From NCBI RefSeq assembly GCF_000026365.1, contig NC_012995.1:1304501-1368500 (forward strand): DNA of 64,000 nt, read 5' to 3'. Below the pieces are notes generated by a model. That model had not been told where the DNA came from, searched no databases, and saw only the letters and a program-made list of their open reading frames with translations. The DNA comes from Zygosaccharomyces rouxii (taxonomy: Eukaryota > Ascomycota > Saccharomycetes > Saccharomycetales > Saccharomycetaceae). Below, one piece after another: positions 47,001 through 55,055 of the stretch. Numbering within the stretch: position 1 is the first letter of the stretch; every line of letters starts with the position of its first letter. The position numbers and the translations under genes are program-made.

Positions 47001-47648
47001 GTCTTCTATCAGTGCTTTGGCATCTTCAAATTTGTTACTAGTACGATGAGGTACATGTACCCTGTAAGTATTTTTTTGAACTTTATTGTTCTCGTTTTGT
47101 GCCAAAATTGGTCTTAACAGTTTCCTTGCTTCAAACAATTGGTTGGAATTTATAAATGTCAATTTAACTAAACTTCTTTCCAGCCCCACGAGATGGTTAT
47201 CCATTTTCAAATCCTTCCTCTGTACTACGCTCACTTCCTTAACACATGATTCTAAATATTTTTTGAGAAATTCCTCCACTTCTTGCACTCTATAATCATC
47301 ACTACATTTCACGAAAAAGTATGGGTCATAACTCACAGTTGATTTAAAACTACCACCTTCTTCGTCCAGGAAATAATAATCTACCGCCGATATACCTCCT
47401 GCAAATTCGGACTTACCTGTCATGGACTCTGAAGTAACAGTAGTAGGATGCATATTGATCAGCCACCCAACACGTCCTGGTACGTTCTCTAAATGGTTCA
47501 CATCTATCCTCTCATTGTGTTGTGGAGGTACGTAACTCTCATACCCCATCATATCGTCTATTTCATTGATTTTGCTTGCTCTTGCGAGCTGTTGAGCAGT
47601 CAGTGCATAGTTGTTTGGAAGAGCACCACCTATCCTTGTATTTGACAT
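41064..47648 (-). CDS. POL2: DNA polymerase epsilon catalytic subunit
   Basis: A 2194-residue Pol2 (S. cerevisiae 2222). The exonuclease I motif is FDIETT (Asp265, Glu267), and polymerase motif A is VDVASMYPNIM (Asp ~615). The Fe-S cluster cysteines lie in CASCDFNRPGKNC (~640-652), and motif C is LDTDGIW (Asp850, Asp852). All positions are offset by 25 from S. cerevisiae. The C-terminal half is the inactivated second polymerase fold, ending in two zinc modules (CEYC...CAKC and CSRC...CDC). It is the leading-strand replicase and a checkpoint sensor. Two MCB elements upstream (47759-47771) point to G1/S control by MBF. It is tandem with ORC5 and divergent from YIF1. Confidence 0.99.
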   Translation of the reverse strand: MSNTRIGGALPNNYALTAQQLARASKINEIDDMMGYESYVPPQHNERIDVNHLENVPGRVGWLINMHPTTVTSESMTGKSEFAGGISAVDYYFLDEEGGSFKSTVSYDPYFFVKCSDDYRVQEVEEFLKKYLESCVKEVSVVQRKDLKMDNHLVGLERSLVKLTFINSNQLFEARKLLRPILAQNENNKVQKNTYRVHVPHRTSNKFEDAKALIEDIREHDVPYHVRVSIDKDIRVGKWYKVTSAGFFECAEKVAFADPVVLAFDIETTKAPLKFPDSSTDQIMMISYMIDGDGFLITNREIISEDIEDFEYSPTQEFLGNFAIFNEADELSLLQRFFEHIRDVRPSVIATFNGDFFDWPFVDNRAKINGLDMYEEIGFAPDAEGEYKSPYCSHMDCFRWVKRDSYLPQGSQGLKAVTQAKLGYNPIELDPELMTPYAFEKPQQLSEYSVSDAVATYYLYMKYVHPFIFSLCTIIPLNPDEVLRKGTGTLCEMLLTVQAYKGNILLPNKYTDPIERFYDGHLLESETYVGGHVESLEAGVFRKDIKNHFNIDPEAIDNLLEELPHALKFCIEVENKTPMDKITNYQQVEDEIRSKLLDLKHNNKRHEYPLIYHVDVASMYPNIMISNRLQPDSMKTERDCASCDFNRPGKNCDRRMKWAWRGEFFPAKMDEYNMIKRALQNETFPNPNKMSKKQFLTFDELSYAQQVSHIKKRLTDYSKKNYHRIKASEVVEREAIICQRENPFYANTVRAFRDRRYEFKGLVKKWKNKKSSLDKSDKHGRDESQKMVILYDSLQLAHKVILNSFYGYVMRKGSRWYSMEMAGITCLTGATLIQMARSLVERLGIPLELDTDGIWCTIPQSFPDEFKFTLENGKKLSLSYPCSMLNYRVHQKFTNHQYQNLVDPANYKYETLSENSIFFELDGPYRAMVLPTSKEEGKGIKKRYAVFNDDGSLAELKGFELKRRGELQLIKNFQGDLFKVFLEGDTLENCYAAVGKIANRWLDILDYKGSMLEDEDLVDLICENKSMSKTLKEYGGQKSTSITTARRLGEFLGEEMVKDKGLQCKYVISAKPFNTPVTDRAIPVAIFLAETSVKRSFLRRWTMDMSLEDFDLRNILDWGYYRERVASVIQKIITIPAALQGIPNPVPRVEHPPWLQKRIAAQGDKFKQTSLNRFFVKKDDSPANGRVKDIEDMFTSKEGEQATRKVAKVSTAKKVSKRRRDESNQVEEALVLPTEMPSMDEDYVAWLNYQKIKWKIQARDRARRSQLFGESNNSVERTALGSMIRKQAESYADSTWEILQYKPSAQPGVLDVYVSINDKIQTLKFIIPKTIYAKFKMTPYAEMKYCVLERTNAVLPNSPEMKDTSSQNLYKITLPENVFLEQIEDSTSSLNDENVVGIFEGSITATERAIMELGSTVTFKSNTVGTLGKGLQKGFDMKNLMTEESDRYLNRFSMAVSYLLHVPTNIGYEFFLMCNSWSETVEVFFIKPSAQAHDISASSLEQLYKDAYLKKISKLQGYSRFFDLKDHMKFELHGFVDIAKLYRKITSQINQQKEDKGFQFLLMLQSPYSSKLLNALRVLNQVPIIEIAMTELILPRLNWQGALNKKLISNILSCGPRLSHLVTLSQFSNIPLCNLKVDTMGYIIDILYARRLKKEGMVMWWNENSPLADHGGVQKDYDPNTAWLQNDLEFPVINNVGVYDKAVLEIEMSNLTVNTVLGSALITEAEGCDLAEADAENDAALRATSSMGAFVQDAFSSGSLAVLRNMLKDWWDSALKDNMIADLLVNSFVNWVQDPDSKLFDNALRYHVHNLTKKSQLQLINEFYNLGSTVVYSDRSRLLVKTKKYSPETCYAYGQYIIKAIRTNPAFTYLDLKIDRYWDLLIWMDNYNFGGLACTEIRDKETQDFRAYSQWHIRNFLPPIYQQEFDDWMMIILDSMLKTKTQYLESKTGTQRLTQLHHLPQDNNPENEENGPLTNFTEIFSGPLIKRVQKLYRNQQEFILNPSYASDYAFPVLPGSNTVSRNPLLELVKYLCHIMLLCKETILEVRSLRKTLLKIFEVREFDKSSEFTDPGSKLVISGLLCEYCFFMNNIDFCQGGTTHFACAKCQRNFDHTLIQEHLIYKLLAEIDSYLTQDLRCSRCHKIRQDLMSPHCDCSGKWEGTISSDQVQKSCKIYKQVAQFFDFDLLLTALNDISS

Positions 47649-48010
47649 GGTATCAACCGCTACAACAATCAGATTTCAACGGTATCTTAATCTTTATCCA
47701 AAGCTTAAAGTGAGAGTATTGAAAAGATCCATCCTTTTAATACTCGATGAGCTTTTTTACGCGTCACGCGTCCCCTTTTATATCATACAGTACGAATATG
47801 AAATCCGTAGAGTATTCGGTTGACCCTTCGATTCAAACCTACGAGTGAAATAAATAGTGTATCCTTTAAACGATAGAAAGTCACCAAAGCGGTGGATATC
47901 TAAAGCGTGGTGTTGATTATCTCCAACTGCTAATAATTTACTTTGCTCCATCAGGCTTGATCTCTCCTTTCTTTTCCTTCGTCTAGCTCCCACAGAATTT
48001 TGATTCCAGT
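47649..48010. promoter_or_regulatory. Divergent promoter POL2 / YIF1
   Basis: A 362-bp divergent region carrying two MCB boxes close to POL2 and AT-rich DNA (TTTTATATCAT, near 47776). No extra frame is credible. Confidence 0.6.
47759..47771. promoter_or_regulatory. Two MCB (ACGCGT) elements in the POL2 promoter
   Basis: ACGCGT at 47759-47764 and again at 47766-47771, about 110-125 bp upstream of the POL2 ATG. MCBs are bound by MBF (Mbp1-Swi6) and drive G1/S expression of replication genes, POL2 being a known case. Confidence 0.8.
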
Positions 48011-48907
48011 ATGTCATATAATCCATATTCCTATTCAGCTCAAGGGAGCGTGAATGATAGATTTACTCGAGATGCATATGAGGGTGTTCCCAACAGTGGT
48101 GTGCAACCAGGTGTACAACCAGGTGTTCAAAGTGCTACGCCAGGTCAAGCTTACCCTGCTGATCCAAGTACCTCCATGGCATATCAATTAGGTCAGACTG
48201 CATTTACCAATTTCATAGGTCAACAGAATTTCTCACAATTTCAAGAGGTGAGTAAAGCTACTTCGAGTTCACTTTCACATTATTTCCAAGTAACTACAGC
48301 ATACGTTTTGCGCAAACTGAAAATTATTTTGCTTCCCTTCTACAACAAGAGCAGTTGGCAGAGGTTACCGGGATCGCAATTGCAAGGACCAGGATCAATT
48401 GTTTTCTTACCACCAAAAGATGATGTTAATTCCCCCGACCTTTATATTCCAATTATGGGCTTGGTCACTTACATCCTTGTGTGGAACGTTCAAAAAGGGT
48501 TAGAAGGCTCATTTAATCCTGAAAATTTGTACTACAAATTGTCATCCACTCTGGCGTTTGTAGCGTTGGATTTAGTTATTTTAAAGTTGGGATTGTACCT
48601 TTTAGTCAACACTAGTTCCCCCACGGCAAGCTTCACTGAATTAATCTGTTACGTCGGCTATAAATTTATCCCACTGACTTTAGTGCTACTATTCCCAAGC
48701 CAACATTTCGCGCTGTCCATTTTCATTAAAAGTTACCTTTTCATAGCGTTTGGTGTGTTTTTGTTAAGATCAGTCAAGTTTAACTTATTCAACGTATCTA
48801 CGGATGATATGGCAAGCATTAAAAAAACGACTGTCAAGAAATGCAATTATTTCCTCTTCGTCTATGGATTCCTATGGCAAAGTATCTTAATGTGGCTTAT
48901 GGGATAA
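48011..48907 (+). CDS. YIF1: Golgi/ER membrane protein Yif1
   Basis: A 298-residue protein (S. cerevisiae 314). The cytosolic N-terminus (~1-130) includes a short GVQP repeat and the conserved GQTAFTNFIGQQNFSQF. Then come about five membrane segments (PIMGLVTYILVWNV, LSSTLAFVALDLVILKLGLYLL, TELICYVGYKFIPLTLVLLF, ALSIFIKSYLFIAFGVFLL and the C-terminal YFLFVYGFLWQSILMWLMG). Yif1 binds Yip1 and Rab GTPases in ER-Golgi vesicle traffic. It diverges from POL2 and is followed by CWC23. Confidence 0.95.
   Translation: MSYNPYSYSAQGSVNDRFTRDAYEGVPNSGVQPGVQPGVQSATPGQAYPADPSTSMAYQLGQTAFTNFIGQQNFSQFQEVSKATSSSLSHYFQVTTAYVLRKLKIILLPFYNKSSWQRLPGSQLQGPGSIVFLPPKDDVNSPDLYIPIMGLVTYILVWNVQKGLEGSFNPENLYYKLSSTLAFVALDLVILKLGLYLLVNTSSPTASFTELICYVGYKFIPLTLVLLFPSQHFALSIFIKSYLFIAFGVFLLRSVKFNLFNVSTDDMASIKKTTVKKCNYFLFVYGFLWQSILMWLMG
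48098..48133 (+). repeat. Short 12-bp tandem repeat in YIF1 (GVQP units)
   Basis: Three consecutive 12-bp units (GGTGTNCAACCA-like) encode GVQPGVQPGVQS in the disordered N-terminus. The last unit has diverged. Confidence 0.7.
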
Positions 48908-49039
48908 ACTGAGTAGTTTGAAAATATACTTGTATAGTTTTACCTTTTAAAATTTCATAAACGTCTACTTCTCTTCTCTTGTATCCCTCTTAAACAACTA
49001 CAGCGCACTTTACTTAAAAACTGGAGAAAGATAGACAGA

Positions 49040-49855
49040 ATGAAAAATGCAGAGTTGAAGCAAATATATGACGATAAAATTGATCTTTATGATGTGCTAA
49101 GATTTGATGACAGAAAAGCGTCGAGCTCTGATTTAAGAAAACGGTTTAGACAACTGGCTCTTGAATACCATCCTGATAAGAACCCTGAAGATACAGAAGT
49201 AATTCACAAATTCCACCTAATTTCACTTGCGGCGGATATACTGACTAATGATCATTTAAGAGGGAAATACGACTTGTGGTGGGATCAACAACTAGCTCTC
49301 AACAAGCAACAAAGTCAAAGAGGTGAATGGGTTGCACGATTGGAAAGACGTGAAAAGAAGGATACCGCTACCAATATAGATGTGAATAGGACTACGGATT
49401 TCAGTTCCATTCAAAAATATGGTGAATACTTGCGCAAGCTCAAGCATTTTAATCTCTCCTACAATTGGTCACCTCAGACTCCATCTGAACAATCATTTTG
49501 TGATTCTTCTACGCTAAGATTAGAAATTGAAACAAACAACCGTGAAAAAATCAAAGTACTTCAGGAAGAAGTCCTTCGATCCCATCTGGAATCCCTTTTC
49601 AGGGTACCCATTCACTCAATTTACTATTCTACAAGAAATAGACCAGGAGATCCCACAATGGTGGCATACGTGATATTCCAATCACCAACAGACTCTAGAC
49701 TCATCTATAAGCGCTACAAGGACCAAATCTTACCTTCGCCTTTGACAGGCATTCAACCTCGTATACCAATTAGCTACTACAAAAATCACACACAAACACC
49801 ATTGGAGCCCAGAATCGAGTCCCTGGTAGCAAATAGAGCCGTGCAAATCGATTGA
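49040..49855 (+). CDS. CWC23: Spliceosomal J-protein Cwc23
   Basis: A 271-residue protein (S. cerevisiae 283). The N-terminal J domain (~10-85) has YHPDKNP and the family-typical RGKYDLWWDQQ. A charged helix follows, and the C-terminal third reads like the RRM-like region (SLFRVPIHSIYYSTRN). Cwc23 is the J-protein that acts with Ntr1 and Prp43 in spliceosome disassembly; its J domain is dispensable for viability in S. cerevisiae, but HPD is intact here. It lies on chromosome VII in S. cerevisiae and is an interleaved gene between YIF1 and PDR17. Confidence 0.92.
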   Translation: MKNAELKQIYDDKIDLYDVLRFDDRKASSSDLRKRFRQLALEYHPDKNPEDTEVIHKFHLISLAADILTNDHLRGKYDLWWDQQLALNKQQSQRGEWVARLERREKKDTATNIDVNRTTDFSSIQKYGEYLRKLKHFNLSYNWSPQTPSEQSFCDSSTLRLEIETNNREKIKVLQEEVLRSHLESLFRVPIHSIYYSTRNRPGDPTMVAYVIFQSPTDSRLIYKRYKDQILPSPLTGIQPRIPISYYKNHTQTPLEPRIESLVANRAVQID

Positions 49856-49955
49856 AGCCTGCCCCGGACCCCTAAAGATTCTTCCTGAGCTGCTTAAATC
49901 GTATAATTTACACAGTCCTATCAACCTCTCCTGGTTGGTTCGGACAGGAAAGTCG

Positions 49956-49962
49956 TTACCCG
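49956..49962 (-). promoter_or_regulatory. Reb1-type motif upstream of PDR17
   Basis: TTACCCG (reverse complement CGGGTAA) 136 bp upstream of the PDR17 ATG, in a position usual for Reb1. A CCCCT stress-type motif lies near 49868. Confidence 0.45.
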
Positions 49963-50097
49963 GCAAGAAAGCGCGTAACCTAACCTAGTTTAGCCTACCT
50001 AAAAATCTCAGGGGAGGCCAGATCTTACCATGTATACTGTTCGAGTGCTTAACATGATGGTGGATGGCTTCTATCACCACTGAATAAAACAAGATCA

Positions 50098-51141
50098 ATG
50101 GGTCTGTTCAACAAGAAATCTAAGGACACGGCTAATAACGCCAACAAGAAGAACTCGATTCCATGTGATCGTGCATTTGTGACACCCCCGGAAAGATATG
50201 GTCGTGGGAACCCTCCTAGAAAGCTACTAGGATCCACTTGGGAAGCTTATAAAGCCATATTAAGGCACTTTCAGAATGAAAATTTGCAAATACCTGTAAA
50301 TACTTCGAGCAAGAAACTATTACCACTGGTGTCTGAGGAAAAATTCTGGTTAACGAGAGAATGCATGTTGAGATATCTGAAAGGTAATAAAGGAAATGTT
50401 CAAGTGTCCATTCAAAAGCTCGAAGAGAGTTTAGTGTGGAGAAGAGAAGTAGGGCTGACACTATTAAGTAAAGATGCGAAACCATTAGACGCGGATTTAG
50501 TGGCACCTGAAAACGAAACTGGTAAAGAAGTCATACTGGGGTTTGATCAAGAGAGAAGGCCATTGTTGTACATGAAGAATGGACGTCAGAACACTGAAGC
50601 TTCTTTTAGACAAGTTCAACAACTGATCTACATGATGGAGGCAGCTACCACGTTTTGTCCCCAAGGTGTGGACTCTTTAACGGTTTTAATCGATTTCAAG
50701 CATTATAAAGAACCTGGCATCATATCTGATAAGATGCCACCGATGTCTATTTCGAAGTTGTCATTAAATGTTATGCAAAATCACTATCCAGAAAGGCTTG
50801 GTAAAGGTATCTTAGTTAATATTCCCTGGTTTGCATGGGCCTTTCTCAAAATGATGTATCCATTTTTAGATCCAGAAACTAGGCAAAAGGCAATATTTGA
50901 TGAGCCCTTTGAAAAGTACATCGAGCCTTCTCAATTGGATGCGCTCTACAATGGTGAATTGAATTTCCACTACAAGCATGAGATATACTGGCCGGATTTA
51001 ACGACAAAAGTTAACAAGCTAAAGGAATCGCAGTATTCAAGATTTCTAAAATTTGGAGGTACTGTGGGAATCAGTGAGTTCGATTTGAAAGGTGATCACG
51101 ATGAACTAATATGCCCTGTAGAATCCCAAGGAGTGATATAG
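50098..51141 (+). CDS. PDR17: Sec14-like phosphatidylinositol transfer protein Pdr17/Pdr16 type
   Basis: A 347-residue Sec14-homology protein (Pdr17 350 in S. cerevisiae). A CRAL-TRIO N-domain is followed by the lipid-binding domain (~150-310; LTVLIDFKHYKEPG, NHYPERLGKGILVNIPWFAWAFLKMMYPFLDPETRQK). Pdr17/Sfh4 and Pdr16/Sfh3 are the duplicated pair in S. cerevisiae, acting in PI transfer, phosphatidylserine decarboxylation and azole tolerance. A single-copy gene here at the YNL264C position would be the unduplicated ancestor. The start (MGLFNKKSK) is the first ATG. BRE4 follows. Confidence 0.93.
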   Translation: MGLFNKKSKDTANNANKKNSIPCDRAFVTPPERYGRGNPPRKLLGSTWEAYKAILRHFQNENLQIPVNTSSKKLLPLVSEEKFWLTRECMLRYLKGNKGNVQVSIQKLEESLVWRREVGLTLLSKDAKPLDADLVAPENETGKEVILGFDQERRPLLYMKNGRQNTEASFRQVQQLIYMMEAATTFCPQGVDSLTVLIDFKHYKEPGIISDKMPPMSISKLSLNVMQNHYPERLGKGILVNIPWFAWAFLKMMYPFLDPETRQKAIFDEPFEKYIEPSQLDALYNGELNFHYKHEIYWPDLTTKVNKLKESQYSRFLKFGGTVGISEFDLKGDHDELICPVESQGVI

Positions 51142-51318
51142 AGGTTTTTTTATAGTTCTGTACATATGTTCCTTATGATTATGGTTATGGTTTGGAAAGT
51201 TCGCCCTTATTTTTTAGATTTACGATATATTGTATATATATGATAAGAATTTAATCCGAAAAAGACGACTATCAAATGATTCTCAACTGACAACAAACAA
51301 GATACAAACGGGATAAAG

Positions 51319-54300
51319 ATGAAAGAAACCATGAATACACGAGCGAAGAGGTTGCAGAGGTGGTGGCTAAGGCATTTTCCCATTGATAGAGTGCTGGCTC
51401 AAAAGGTTTTCAAATGTACTGTTAATTCTACAGTGGCATTCATATTCTGTTTGATTCCCGAAGTGAGGAAACACTTAGGTGCGCAGCCTGCTATGTTACC
51501 ATTGATTAGTGTTATGGCCCACCCAGGTCGTAGAATTAGTGGTACTATCCAAGCTATGATGTTTTGCTTGACTGGACTAGTCCTGGGATTATCATATGCA
51601 CTATTTGGTAGGTTTTTGGCACAGAGATGTCTTGGACACAATTGGAAGCACTTAACTGAGGACGAACAATATGCCAACCATTTCGTACGGTATGAATCTG
51701 CATTAGCAGTTTTAGCGGTTTTCGAAACGTTTATGCTTTTCTTCCATGGTTGGATGAGATCGTTATCACATCACTATTTTGCCATGGTCTTTCCATTGTT
51801 TCTAGTGGTCCATTTCGCATTTCTAGATCCATTGGATGATCCTATCAGTGCTACTACAAAGGCCTATACGGTTCCATTCTATTTGGGTATTGCCATGTCA
51901 CTATTTTTTAATTTGGTACTATTTCCAGAATTTGGTAGTACTTATTTAGGTAATACGACCATTGACACTATGAATTTGATTCATAAGGCCATTGATGATT
52001 CTGTGAATTTCTTCATTTCAATCGACCTCAAAGAAAGCCAGTCGCTGTATAGAAAATCACCAGAATCACTCTCGAAACTACTGAAATCGAAACCCACCAT
52101 ACATAACAAGGTGAGTACCTGCTCTACGGTTTTACACGAATGCATCTACGAGATTTCCTACTCATATGTATCTCCAACACAATTGAAACCCATCATCGAA
52201 ACGTTTAAATCCTGCAGCATGTATATCAATGGATTAATTAATGCATGCCAATTGGAATTTACGCTCCTAAGTAGAGATGAGAATAGAGAGGGTGATCTTT
52301 TACAGATAAAAACTGACAAGGAGATTGCATATGCGCATTTTGAGAGGTTTGATAGAGTGCTTAGGAAACTAAGGCCATCCATCTACAATTTGCACAAAAT
52401 TTTAAGTGAGTCAGTATACTTGACCAAGATATTATTAGCACATGCCTACGATGTTGATTTGAGTAGAGCCAAAGGTTCGGAAATATTTAAGGATAGTGAT
52501 GAAATTGTACGGTACAAGAATAAGAAGGACTTACCCACAGATTTCTGTATTGATGAACGTAAGAACACTCTTCAGAAGGCATTATTGGACTTCGACAGGG
52601 AGTTCAGAGAGGAGTTATTGAAGTCAGAAATCGATTTCTTACGTCCTAAGGACGAAATGTTTTTACTTTCCTCCTTTTTAATGAACTTCAAAGAAACCAC
52701 CAATTTCGTGATCAACCTGTTGGATCATAGCAAAGAAGTGCATACCACCAGAAGCGCCAGGGAAGCAAAAGGTTGGTTACGCGGTAAAAGTGTATGGTTT
52801 ACATTTTTGCACAGTTTCCAATCTTTCAAAATTTGGATCAGGGGTACTTACTCAAAGACAAATCCAATAAACGAAAACGAAGGTCTCCAAGGTGGTATAT
52901 CTACTCAGCAAAATAAAAGCATTGGTGCTGTAGCAACAAGAAGACCTTCTGTAGCAGAGGAAGACCTTTTGTTACAACAAGCGGAGAGTGACAAAAACCT
53001 AAGAGATCTAAAAGAAACCGCAGAGTTACCTCTACCAGCTACTTTATCCTCTAACCTGGAATCAGATAATTCTTACCCTTTTAAAAAAAAGGAGGGAACA
53101 ACTTTCGAGAGCCTTAATTATTATTTCACTGCTTGTTTCATAAAAACGAACAGATTTTTGAAAAGATCTAAAGCGCATTTCAGATTTGGATTTCAAGTTG
53201 CCATTGCATTGATGTTGGCATCTTTCCCCATGTTTGTCCCAAAGACAAGAGATTGGTATGTCAAGTTTCATGGTGCTTGGGTAGGTTTCGTTTGCATTCT
53301 TTGTGTAGAACCCTCTGTGGGGGATACCTTCTGGTCTTTTTTCTTGAGAATGCTTGGTGTGGTTATTGGATCTTCATGGGCTTATTTGTCTTATGCAGCA
53401 GGTCAGCATCAATCCGACCCTTATTTAGAAACTGTCATCACTGCCATCGGCGCAGCTCCTGGGTTCTATTACTTTTTAGGTACCCCATATGTGAAAGCCG
53501 CTATCATCGGTATTATCAGTATTTATATTGTACTGCTAGCGGCTGCGATACCGAGCTCCATACACGATACCATTCTGACAGCTTGGGCCAAAAGATGCTT
53601 TGCTGTTGGTTATGGTGGTGGTGTTGCTTTGATAGTGCAGTTGATAATGTTTCCATCCAAGGCTCGTGACGAGTTAAATCAAGAAATTGCCTTCGTATGT
53701 GGTAGCATATCAGAGTTACAGCTTCTATATGCTTCTGGATTGGAAGGTGAACCCTTGAAAGTAAGTTTAAGTGAGCAAAAGTACAAAAGGATGGCCAAAG
53801 TTTCCCAAAGTGCCAGAGCTGCATTATCTAGAGCTGATGCTTACAAAGGTTTAGCCCGTCAGGAACCGAGATTAAAGGGTGAGTACACAGAACTGGGAAA
53901 AGTATTTACGCAAGTCATTTTTATTCTACGACAAATCTTGGATAGAATAGATAATGCGGCGCTTTTGAGGAAACAAAACGGTTCTGCCATCATCGAGGAG
54001 TTGAATTCGGTAGTTTATCCATATAGAAGACAAATTATCGCAAGCTTGTGTTGTTTGATGAGAGCCATTCAGGAAGCTTTCCTAAACAAAACACCGTTAC
54101 CTCAATTCTTACCTAGTCCTAGAATTGCTCAGCGCAGACTCATCAATATGGTTCGCAGGGCACTACGAGAAAACTACAGTGGTCAATTGTCCAACGGAAA
54201 TCCCATATCAAAGTCTAGCGAAACTCAAGATAATGACATTAATGACGAACATGAAATAATGATTAATTTTAAAAGGCAAAACGAAAGTGAAAAAACTCGA

Positions 54301-54912
54301 CATGCAACATACATTCATGAATTTGCCTTAAAGGAACGGTTTTTAACCTGGAATGCATCTACAGTCTCCTTCGAGGAAATCATAGAATATGTGGAAGAAC
54401 TCTGTAATTTGACCAAAATCTTAGTGGGTGTCAACGAATTCAAATACGGATTTCTATCACGTCCCCTTTACGAAGATTGGGCAGCTGAAGCTGCCACCGG
54501 CTTCGATGACTTCATCCAAGGGAAGCGTCCTAAGAAGCAACAGCGTCCCCCTTCAAGCAGGGAACCTGATATATCAGAGAGTGTCGCATCATCGGCGGCT
54601 AGTAGTTTATCTGGCGGAGAGCAAGATCCCGTGGCATTGCAGCCGGATGACAGTGAGCCACCGCTCAATTTGGCTCGAATCGCCTCACATAAGGCTGGAA
54701 ATAATACTGGAGGGCTTCCTGGTTCCTTCAGGAAAAGGGCCTTTTCCATCGGATTTGTTAGCGATCAAGTGAGTGGTCCAAATGGATTGTCGAAGCACAA
54801 AACACTTGGCGATACGGACTCTGATATAGAAGATGATGAAGATACATCTGATGACGAGCTACCTTTGGCATTGAAAAAAATCCTGACTGGCAACAAAACG
54901 AAGAATGAGTAA
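51319..54912 (+). CDS. BRE4: Bre4-type large membrane protein (aromatic-acid-exporter/FUSC-like)
   Basis: A 1197-residue protein with two clusters of membrane segments. The N-terminal cluster spans ~20-215 (FIFCLIPEV, MMFCLTGLVLGLSYALFG, FAMVFPLFLVVHFAFL, LGIAMSLFFNLVLFPEFG) and the central one ~620-785 (FGFQVAIALMLASFPMFV, GAWVGFVCILCVEPSVGDTF, IIGIISIYIVLLAAAIPSS). Between and after these are long soluble helical and charged regions. The layout matches the fungal ArAE-2/DUF2421 family, whose S. cerevisiae member is Bre4 (YDL231C, 1125 residues), named for brefeldin A sensitivity. Transport substrate is unknown. The name rests on length and layout. It converges on UFD1 over 143 bp. Confidence 0.78.
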   Translation: MKETMNTRAKRLQRWWLRHFPIDRVLAQKVFKCTVNSTVAFIFCLIPEVRKHLGAQPAMLPLISVMAHPGRRISGTIQAMMFCLTGLVLGLSYALFGRFLAQRCLGHNWKHLTEDEQYANHFVRYESALAVLAVFETFMLFFHGWMRSLSHHYFAMVFPLFLVVHFAFLDPLDDPISATTKAYTVPFYLGIAMSLFFNLVLFPEFGSTYLGNTTIDTMNLIHKAIDDSVNFFISIDLKESQSLYRKSPESLSKLLKSKPTIHNKVSTCSTVLHECIYEISYSYVSPTQLKPIIETFKSCSMYINGLINACQLEFTLLSRDENREGDLLQIKTDKEIAYAHFERFDRVLRKLRPSIYNLHKILSESVYLTKILLAHAYDVDLSRAKGSEIFKDSDEIVRYKNKKDLPTDFCIDERKNTLQKALLDFDREFREELLKSEIDFLRPKDEMFLLSSFLMNFKETTNFVINLLDHSKEVHTTRSAREAKGWLRGKSVWFTFLHSFQSFKIWIRGTYSKTNPINENEGLQGGISTQQNKSIGAVATRRPSVAEEDLLLQQAESDKNLRDLKETAELPLPATLSSNLESDNSYPFKKKEGTTFESLNYYFTACFIKTNRFLKRSKAHFRFGFQVAIALMLASFPMFVPKTRDWYVKFHGAWVGFVCILCVEPSVGDTFWSFFLRMLGVVIGSSWAYLSYAAGQHQSDPYLETVITAIGAAPGFYYFLGTPYVKAAIIGIISIYIVLLAAAIPSSIHDTILTAWAKRCFAVGYGGGVALIVQLIMFPSKARDELNQEIAFVCGSISELQLLYASGLEGEPLKVSLSEQKYKRMAKVSQSARAALSRADAYKGLARQEPRLKGEYTELGKVFTQVIFILRQILDRIDNAALLRKQNGSAIIEELNSVVYPYRRQIIASLCCLMRAIQEAFLNKTPLPQFLPSPRIAQRRLINMVRRALRENYSGQLSNGNPISKSSETQDNDINDEHEIMINFKRQNESEKTRHATYIHEFALKERFLTWNASTVSFEEIIEYVEELCNLTKILVGVNEFKYGFLSRPLYEDWAAEAATGFDDFIQGKRPKKQQRPPSSREPDISESVASSAASSLSGGEQDPVALQPDDSEPPLNLARIASHKAGNNTGGLPGSFRKRAFSIGFVSDQVSGPNGLSKHKTLGDTDSDIEDDEDTSDDELPLALKKILTGNKTKNE

Positions 54913-55055
54913 TATAATAGACGATCAAGTTACTGGTTCCCTCGTTACAAATATAGATGACTTTCTACTTTCAAGAATCTTCAATTTTATACCAGACTTT
55001 CACAAGATCATCATGACCATAAATTCATTTTTTTTCATTAAATCAAACTAAATAA

